A stretch of 61,116 bases of DNA from Alphaproteobacteria bacterium (GTDB taxonomy: Bacteria; Pseudomonadota; Alphaproteobacteria; Sphingomonadales; Sphingomonadaceae). Both the position numbers and the translations under genes were made by a program. The notes beneath the pieces are model-generated. The model was not told where the DNA came from. It searched no databases and saw only the letters and a list, made by a program, of their open reading frames with translations. This document shows, one piece after another, positions 56,101 through 61,116 of the stretch; positions within the stretch are counted from its first letter, which is position 1, and every line of letters starts with the position of its first letter. The stretch lies in NCBI GenBank assembly GCA_019239415.1, contig JAFAZW010000048.1:1-61116 (forward strand), written 5' to 3'.

Positions 56101-56582
56101 AGGCGGCCGACTATATCGTCGAGGTGCTGGGGCGGCAGCTCGCCTCCTGGTGGCAGCCGCGCTCCGGCGCGCCCGACCGCACGCCCGGCAGCGCCATCCT
56201 CGGCCCCAAGGTGATGATCGCCAACGAGGTGTCCGGCTCGGGCGGCGATTTCCTGCCATGGCTGTTCAAGTATCGCGGCGTCGGGCCGGTGGTCGGCAAG
56301 CGGACCTGGGGCGGCCTCGTCGGCATCAGCGCCATCCCGGTGCTGATGGACGGGGGTCAGGTGACCTCGCCCAGCGTCGGCTTCTTCAGTCCGCAGGGCC
56401 AGTGGGACGTGGAGAATCACGGCGTCGAGCCCGACTATGCGGTCGAGCAGGACCCGAAGGCGGTTGCCGCCGGCCACGATCCGCAGCTCGAGGCGGCGGT
56501 CGCGATCGCGATGAAGGCGCTGGCGGCCGCGCCGCCGCCGCAGCCGCAGCGCCCCGCCTTCCCGAGCTACAAGCGCGACTGA
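53193..56582 (+). CDS. Tricorn-type protease (S41 family), exported
   Basis: A 1129-residue exported peptidase. A signal peptide (residues 1-23, ending EAA) is followed by TolB/WD-like six- and seven-bladed propellers (about 25-520: repeated WSPDG and SPDGQ motifs) and a Pro/Lys-rich linker (about 560-600). Then come the tricorn C1 domain with EVWRIERAYFYDPAFHGYD, a PDZ-like domain (about 830-910) and the S41 core with the nucleophile in MIANEVSGSGGDFLPWLF. Processive degradation of oligopeptides is inferred from the family. TTG 53193, five bases after GGAGG, is preferred over ATG 53157, which would prefix the signal peptide. Confidence 0.9.
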   Translation: MRAALLATSAFLAVVAASPAEAAPRILQQPALSRDLVAFVNGGDIWTAPRGGGRAVRITTGVGVESGPLFSPDGQTIAFTGEYDGNVDVYTVPATGGVPRRLTWHPGADAAVGWSPDGRRILFRSGRSAASRYTQIFEIDANGGVPKALPLPMAFAGSLAPDGRSIAYSPLAPAFSFDFTNYTAWGNYRGGRAGTIAVTDLASLDTVQVPHQTGSDFSPVWAGGKLYFLSGRSGPVGIFAYDPASRAVSEVYHNTGPDIRSLSSDGATLAFDRLGELYTLTPGGAPQRMALEVDGDMPDVRPRILPVADQVENVRISPTGLRAVVEAHGEILTLPAKEGVVRNLTNSAGAAEREPAWSPDGQSIAYFSDADGLYALHVASQKNGGEGEGATVRTYRLAAEPTYYFHPVWSPDSRKIAFRDNHLRTWVLDTVTGQLHSAGEADAFGGFVASAGGLAWSPDSEWLVYPRVGANHMAVLMLHSLATGATTQITDPMAFATEPAFDRAGKYLYFLASNNAGATTHGLDMTSDLYRPNWSVYAVALAEGTRSPVAPELNDEKNPAEAAAAARDAADKTPAGRKKDAKPAPVPAPKPVTRIDLAGLGPEAIARRTVALPLPAANYQSLQSGKPGTLYLLRASETPDAEGDGGGTLIRWTAEDKKSETLAERVVEFELSADGQKLLLAFAPSGGGAGAAPGGPRPRPTYMITAADKPVKPGDPEGRLKLETLQVRVDPQAEWAQMYREVWRIERAYFYDPAFHGYDTRAAEQRLAAYLPALQSRSDLNYLFQEMLTGFSVGHLRGSGGAIPSARRVPGGLLGADYAVRGGRTCIAKIYDGGSWSPDAKAPLAQPGLGIRVGDCILAVNGTPVTGDADIQQPLEGLAGQAVVLRIAPASGAPAREVTVVPVASEARLRNLDWIDANRRRVAELSGGKLAYVYLPDTGSGGFTSFNRYYFAQTDKQGAIVDERFNAGGQAADYIVEVLGRQLASWWQPRSGAPDRTPGSAILGPKVMIANEVSGSGGDFLPWLFKYRGVGPVVGKRTWGGLVGISAIPVLMDGGQVTSPSVGFFSPQGQWDVENHGVEPDYAVEQDPKAVAAGHDPQLEAAVAIAMKALAAAPPPQPQRPAFPSYKRD

Positions 56583-56619
56583 CCCGGCTCCGCCGAACGG
56601 ATACGGGTCTCGCGGCGGG

Positions 56620-58635
56620 TCAGGCCGGCTCCAGCACGTGCTGGACGATTTCCTCCGCCGCCTTGCCGTTCAGCTCGGCGAGGTGGTCGAACTCGGCCTC
56701 GTAGGTGGCGAGGCCCTGGCTCAGCGAGCGGAGCTCCGCCTCGAGGCCCTGGAGCTCGGCCTCGGGCACCAAAGCCTCGACCGTGTCCCAGCGCGACCAG
56801 CCCTCGCGGCTGTCCATGCCGAGCATCTGGCCGCGGCGGCTGGCGATCGCCGAGGTGACACGCGACGTGGCGTAGCTCGGCGTCGTCACTGTCACCTTGT
56901 GGATCGGCTCCAACAGGTGCGGCGAGGCGGCGGCGAGCGCTTCCGACATGGCGATGCGGCCGGCGGTGCGGAAGGCGAGCTCCGAGCTGTCGACGCTGTG
57001 GTAGCTGCCGTCGGTCAGCGTCACCGCGACGTCGACGACCGGGAAGCCGAGCGGGCCCTTCTCGGTCGCGTCCTTCACCCCCGCCTCGATCGCCGGGAAA
57101 TATTGCTTCGGCACCGCGCCGCCGTGGATCTTCTCGTCGAACTGGAAGCCGGCGCCGCGTGGGAGCGGCCTCAGCTCGATGACGACGTCGCCGAACTGGC
57201 CGTGCCCGCCCGATTGCTTCTTGTGGCGGCCGCGCTGGGTAACGGGCTTGCGAATCGACTCCTTGAAGCCGACGATCGGCGGCTTCGCGCTCACGCCGAC
57301 GCCATAGCGGCGCTTGAGCTTGGCGAGAGTGACCTTGAGGTGCTCGTCGCTCACCCCCCGGAGGCGCGTCTCGTGCAGCAGCTCGTCCTGCTCCCAGGAG
57401 AGCGACGGGTCCTCCTCGACCAGCTTGTGCAGCGCGGTCGACAGGCGGACGTCGTCCTTGCGGTCGGTGGTGGCGATCGCGAGGGCGTAATTCGAGGCGA
57501 GGCGGCGGATGGTGGGGACGGTGCCCGAGGCGCCGAGCCACTGCCCTGCGCCGACTCCTTCGGCCTTGGCGATGGCGACGACGTCGCCGGTCTCCGCCTT
57601 GGTGAGCTTCGCCGTCTTGTCGCCCTGCACCGAAAAGAGCGTGCCGACGCGAACATGCCCGCTCGGGCTCTTGAGCTCGGTGCCTTCGGTCAGGGTGCCG
57701 CCGAACACGCGCGCGAGGGCGAGCCGGCCCATCGTGCCGCCATGGCTGACCTTGAACACGAAGGCGCAGCCGGTCTTGGCGCCGAGCCGGGTCGCGGCCG
57801 CCTCGGGGGCGGGGGCGTCATGGCGCAGCGCCTTCATCAGGCGGCGGACGCCGAAGCCGTTGATCGCCGAGCCGAACAGCACCGGGACGACGAGGTTCTC
57901 GCGCGTCTCGCGGGCGATGTCGGCGAAGATGGTGGCCTTGTCGGGGGTCTCGTCCATGAGCAGCTGCTCGAGCAGGGCATCGTCATGGTCGGCGAGCTGC
58001 TCGAGCATGTGGAAGCGGTCGAGCTTCTCGCGGTCGGCGAGGTCGTCGGGGATGGCGATCTGCTCCGAGGGCTTGCCCGGCACGTATTTGAACGCGCGCT
58101 CGAGGCCGAGATCGACGAAGCCGGTGATCTTCTCGCCCTGCCGAATCGGGATCTGGCGCGCGACCAGCGGCGAGGCGCTCATCGGCTGCAGCGCCTCGAG
58201 CAGGCCCTGAATCGAGCCGCGGGCCTGGTCGATCTTGTTGACGAAGATGAGATGCGGGATGCCGAGCGCCTCGAGCTGGCGCAGCGCCGGCTCGGCGAGG
58301 ATGGCGCGGTCCGTGTCGGGATCGACGACGACGATGGCGAGGTCCGCCGCGGCGACCGCGAAGGCGCCGTCGGCGGAGAAGCCGACCGAGCCCGGCGTGT
58401 CGACGATCGCGAAGCGGTCGCCCATGAAATCGAAGTGCATCAGGTTGAGCTCGGTCGAGCCGCCGCGCGAGCGCGCCTCGGGGCTCGAATCGCCGACGCT
58501 GGTGCCGGCGTCGACGCTGCCCTGCCGGTCGATCGCGCCCGCGGCGAAGAGGAGGGCCTCGGCAAGGCTGGTCTTGCCGGCGCCGCCGGGGCCGACGAGC
58601 GCGATCGTCCTGGTGCCAACCGATCTTTCGGGCAT
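56620..58635 (-). CDS. Elongation factor G-like protein (EF-G2 type GTPase)
   Basis: A 671-residue translational GTPase paralogue. The P-loop is ALVGPGGAGKTSLAEAL, G3 is VDTPGS and G4 is VNKID. Domains II-V are present, with QSGGHGQFGDVVIEL (domain IV start) and the C-terminal EF-G IV/V fold. The switch I region (EARSRGGSTELNL) departs from true EF-G, which argues against a standard translocase. ATG 58635 follows GAGGGAGAGACTC. These EF-G-like proteins are of uncertain role, perhaps in ribosome rescue or stress. Confidence 0.9.
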   Translation of the reverse strand: MPERSVGTRTIALVGPGGAGKTSLAEALLFAAGAIDRQGSVDAGTSVGDSSPEARSRGGSTELNLMHFDFMGDRFAIVDTPGSVGFSADGAFAVAAADLAIVVVDPDTDRAILAEPALRQLEALGIPHLIFVNKIDQARGSIQGLLEALQPMSASPLVARQIPIRQGEKITGFVDLGLERAFKYVPGKPSEQIAIPDDLADREKLDRFHMLEQLADHDDALLEQLLMDETPDKATIFADIARETRENLVVPVLFGSAINGFGVRRLMKALRHDAPAPEAAATRLGAKTGCAFVFKVSHGGTMGRLALARVFGGTLTEGTELKSPSGHVRVGTLFSVQGDKTAKLTKAETGDVVAIAKAEGVGAGQWLGASGTVPTIRRLASNYALAIATTDRKDDVRLSTALHKLVEEDPSLSWEQDELLHETRLRGVSDEHLKVTLAKLKRRYGVGVSAKPPIVGFKESIRKPVTQRGRHKKQSGGHGQFGDVVIELRPLPRGAGFQFDEKIHGGAVPKQYFPAIEAGVKDATEKGPLGFPVVDVAVTLTDGSYHSVDSSELAFRTAGRIAMSEALAAASPHLLEPIHKVTVTTPSYATSRVTSAIASRRGQMLGMDSREGWSRWDTVEALVPEAELQGLEAELRSLSQGLATYEAEFDHLAELNGKAAEEIVQHVLEPA

Positions 58636-58810
58636 GAGTCTCTCCCTCGTTCGCTGCCGCGCGATCCGCCGGAAGAGCGCATGCGCGCCGAACCTCCTCA
58701 ATTCCTCCTCTTGCGGCCGGAGTGCAAGGGGGAACGGTCGCGGCCCCTGGGCCGTTGAGCGCAGCGGCGGCCGTTGTGAGGCCGGTCCTGTTGCTTAGGA
58801 GGTGCGCCCG

Positions 58811-59317
58811 ATGCCGCATAGCCTGACCCTGCCGCTCGTCGCCGCGGCCTCGCTGGTCGGCGCGACCGCGGGCGGCATTGCGCTCGGCCATTCGACGATC
58901 GCCGAGATCAACCCCAAGCATTTCGCCGCCGGCGAGGACAGCCAGTTCTACGCCGACCTCGCGCCCAACCGCCGCGCCGACTGGGGCCAGGTGGCGGCGA
59001 CCGAGCTGCAGCAGGCGGCGAGCGCGCCGCCGCCCGTCACCGACCCGGCCGCGACCTGGCCGGTCGCGCCAATTCCGGTGCACGATCCCGCGGTCGACCG
59101 CGCTCTCGCCCAGGCCTGGCGGGAAGTCCGCGCGCCGGCCCCCGCGCCGGCGCCGCGCTACGTCGAACCGGTCGCCTACGAAGCGGCGGCCCGCCCCGAT
59201 CCGATCCCGGCGCGGGTGCGCCGTTACGCGAGCTACCCCGTCTCTCGCGACGAGCCGCCGCCCCCGCCGCCCCCGGAGGAGGATGACGGCCCCGCGGGGG
59301 ATGCTGCAACGCAATAA
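58811..59317 (+). CDS. Exported proline-rich hypothetical protein
   Basis: A 168-residue protein with a hydrophobic N-terminal segment (about residues 3-25) as signal or anchor, a conserved-looking core (FYADLAPNRRADWGQVAATELQQAA) and a low-complexity Pro/Ala/Arg region ending in PPPPPPPEEDD. AGGAGG (58797-58802) precedes ATG 58811. It lies between a divergent EF-G-like gene and alaS; the 36-base spacing suggests co-transcription with alaS. No function is recognised. Confidence 0.65.
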   Translation: MPHSLTLPLVAAASLVGATAGGIALGHSTIAEINPKHFAAGEDSQFYADLAPNRRADWGQVAATELQQAASAPPPVTDPAATWPVAPIPVHDPAVDRALAQAWREVRAPAPAPAPRYVEPVAYEAAARPDPIPARVRRYASYPVSRDEPPPPPPPEEDDGPAGDAATQ

Positions 59318-59353
59318 CTTGCCCGCCTCCCCCCCGCAGCCTAGATCGGGGGC

Positions 59354-61116
59354 ATGACTTCGACCAACGACATCCGGCGCGGCTTTCTCGATTATTTCGG
59401 CGCGCACCAGCACCAGGTCGTGCCCTCGGCGCCGCTCGTGCCGCAGAACGACCCCACCTTGATGTTCGTCAACGCCGGGATGGTGCCGTTCAAGAACGTG
59501 TTCACGGGCCTGGAGACGCGGCCCTACCGGACGGCCGCCTCCTCGCAGAAGTGCGTGCGCGCCGGCGGCAAGCATAACGACCTCGACAATGTCGGCTACA
59601 CCGCGCGGCACCTCACCTTCTTCGAAATGCTCGGCAACTTCTCGTTCGGCGACTATTTCAAGGAGCGGGCGATCGACCTCGCCTGGAACCTGCTGACGCG
59701 CGAATGGGGGCTGCCGAAGGACAGGCTGACCGTCACCGTCTACCACACCGACGACGAGGCCTGGACGCTGTGGAAGCGGATCGCCGGCCTCCCCGACGAG
59801 CGCATCATCCGCATCGCCACCAAGGACAATTTCTGGGCGATGGGCGACAACGGTCCGTGCGGCCCCTGCTCCGAGATCTTCTACGACCACGGCGAGAGCA
59901 TCCCCGGCGGGCCGCCCGGCTCGCCCGACGAGGATGGCGACCGGTTCGTCGAGATCTGGAACCTCGTGTTCATGCAGTATGAGCAGGAGAATAATGAGAT
60001 CGTCCGCGACCTGCCGCGCCCGTCGATCGACACCGGCATGGGGCTGGAGCGCGTCTCGACCGTGCTGCAGGGCGTCCACAACGTCTTCGACACCACGACG
60101 CTCGCGGAGCTGATCCGCGCCTCCGCCGAGCTGACCGGCACGGCAAGCGAGAGCGCCAGCCACCGCGTCATCGCCGATCACCTGCGCTCGACCAGCTTCC
60201 TCGTCGCGGATGGCGTCCTCCCGGCGAACGAGGGCCGCGGGTACGTGGTGCGGCGGATCATGCGGCGCGCGATGCGCCACGCCCACCTGCTCGGCGCGAA
60301 GGAGCCGCTGATGCACCGGCTGGTGCCGGCTTTGGTCGCCGAGATGGGCGCCGCCTATCCCGATCTGGTGCGCGCCCAGCCGCTCATCGAGGAGACGCTC
60401 AAGCTCGAGGAGACGCGCTTCCGCCAGACGCTCGACAAGGGCCTCAAGCTGCTGGACGAGGCGACCGGATTGATGAAACCGGGCGAGACCCTGTCGGGCG
60501 ACGTCGCGTTCAGGCTCTACGACACGTACGGATTCCCTTACGACCTCACCGAGGACGCGCTGCGCGCCCAGGGCTTCGGCGTCGACCGGGCCGGCTTCGA
60601 CGCCGCCATGGCGGAGCAGAAGGCCGCCGCCCGCGCGGCGTGGAAAGGGTCCGGCGAGAAGGCGTCCGAGGAAGTGTGGTTCGACCTCGCCGAGGAGCTC
60701 GGCTCCACCGAGTTCACCGGCTATGCCGGCCATGTCGGCGAGGGGCAGGTGCTGGCTCTCGTCAAGGACGGCAAGCGGGTCGAGCAAGCGGGGGAGGGCG
60801 ACAAGGTGGTCATCCTCACCAACCAGACTCCCTTCTACGCCGAGAGCGGCGGTCAGATGGGCGACACCGGCGCCATCGCCGGCGAGAAGGGCTTGCAGGC
60901 CGATGTGGAGGACACTTCGAAGCCGCTGGGCCGCCTCCACGCCCATCACGCGGTGATCCGCGCGGGCAGCGTGGCGGTCGGTGACGCCGTCCACCTGGCG
61001 GTCGACGTCGAGCGTCGGTCGAAGGTGCGCGCCAACCACTCGGCCACGCACCTGCTCCACGCCGCGCTCCGCCACCGGCTGGGCGGGCATGTCACGCAGA
61101 AGGGCAGCCTCGTCGC
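59354..61116 (+). CDS. alaS: Alanyl-tRNA synthetase (5' part, runs off the window)
   Basis: The first 587 residues of a class II synthetase. Motif 1 is around [15 protein letters not shown], with the alanine-specific [20 protein letters not shown] and [15 protein letters not shown]. Motif 3 is near [17 protein letters not shown]. The editing domain has begun (the zinc-binding [14 protein letters not shown] at the right edge carries the HxxxH of the editing site). The coupling domain and C-terminus lie beyond 61116. ATG 59354 is used, following a GGGGG-type weak leader. Confidence 0.97.
   Translation, partial: MTSTNDIRRGFLDYFGAHQHQVVPSAPLVPQNDPTLMFVNAGMVPFKNVFTGLETRPYRTAASSQKCVRAGGKHNDLDNVGYTARHLTFFEMLGNFSFGDYFKERAIDLAWNLLTREWGLPKDRLTVTVYHTDDEAWTLWKRIAGLPDERIIRIATKDNFWAMGDNGPCGPCSEIFYDHGESIPGGPPGSPDEDGDRFVEIWNLVFMQYEQENNEIVRDLPRPSIDTGMGLERVSTVLQGVHNVFDTTTLAELIRASAELTGTASESASHRVIADHLRSTSFLVADGVLPANEGRGYVVRRIMRRAMRHAHLLGAKEPLMHRLVPALVAEMGAAYPDLVRAQPLIEETLKLEETRFRQTLDKGLKLLDEATGLMKPGETLSGDVAFRLYDTYGFPYDLTEDALRAQGFGVDRAGFDAAMAEQKAAARAAWKGSGEKASEEVWFDLAEELGSTEFTGYAGHVGEGQVLALVKDGKRVEQAGEGDKVVILTNQTPFYAESGGQMGDTGAIAGEKGLQADVEDTSKPLGRLHAHHAVIRAGSVAVGDAVHLAVDVERRSKVRANHSATHLLHAALRHRLGGHVTQKGSLV

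Noticed and set aside
53016-56477. 1153-codon minus-strand frame opposite the tricorn protease
   Set aside because: The plus-strand product has a signal peptide, propeller repeats, PDZ and an S41 active site. The opposite frame is a shadow.

Overview
The window is about 61 kb of very GC-rich chromosomal DNA. It looks like an alphaproteobacterium of the order Sphingomonadales (Sphingomonas or Sphingosinicella type). That is an inference from gene content and order: a complete nuoA-N operon followed by birA-coaX-RNase J-DUF1467, a gltA-gltX-comEC block, an mrdAB-mreDCB wall cluster, DUF2336 and HWE-kinase genes, and abundant intergenic palindromes of the CGTCATCCCGGC...GCCGGGATGACG kind. No lineage was confirmed by a search.

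Layout. 1-2017: the end of a putative outer-membrane protein gene and a secreted GH43 glycosidase on the minus strand. 2172-3797: three tiny genes, then asd. 4015-24499: one long plus-strand operon for respiratory complex I (nuoA,B,C,D,E,F,G,H,I,J,K,L,M,N), continuing into birA, coaX, RNase J and a DUF1467 gene. Four unnamed genes are embedded in it: a small membrane protein between nuoD and nuoE, another between nuoE and nuoF, and two secreted paralogues between nuoF and nuoG. Most junctions hold palindromic repeat elements. nuoF is interrupted by a 2-nt deletion in a CG run.

24507-33059: a 903-residue membrane coiled-coil protein, then a signalling cluster (a degenerate Hpt-like protein, a nucleotidyltransferase-like membrane protein, a DUF2336 protein and a histidine kinase lacking its phosphoacceptor His), and convergent to it an HWE kinase (frameshifted) with a stand-alone receiver. 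33380-37560: an unrecognised tail-anchored protein flanked by short direct repeats, a Met/His-rich copper-type outer-membrane protein, a Tat-exported LD-carboxypeptidase and a GIY-YIG protein between repeats. 37733-44400: gltA, gltX, an inserted HI1419/HI1420-type toxin-antitoxin module between duplicated gltX/comEC 5' ends, comEC, and a second small insertion between duplicated gene starts.

44400-49987: rodA, mrdA, mreD, mreC, mreB on the minus strand, an elongasome operon with overlapping start and stop codons. 50134-61116: mutL (with a palindromic element read in frame through its linker), an SMR transporter, a small membrane-anchored protein, a tricorn-type protease, an EF-G-like GTPase, a proline-rich secreted protein, and alaS, which runs off the window.

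The best candidate for something undescribed is the pair of secreted proteins between nuoF and nuoG. Together they contain four copies of a two-cysteine module, three with exactly 35 residues between the cysteines. A second theme is accessory inserts flanked by imperfect direct repeats of neighbouring gene starts.
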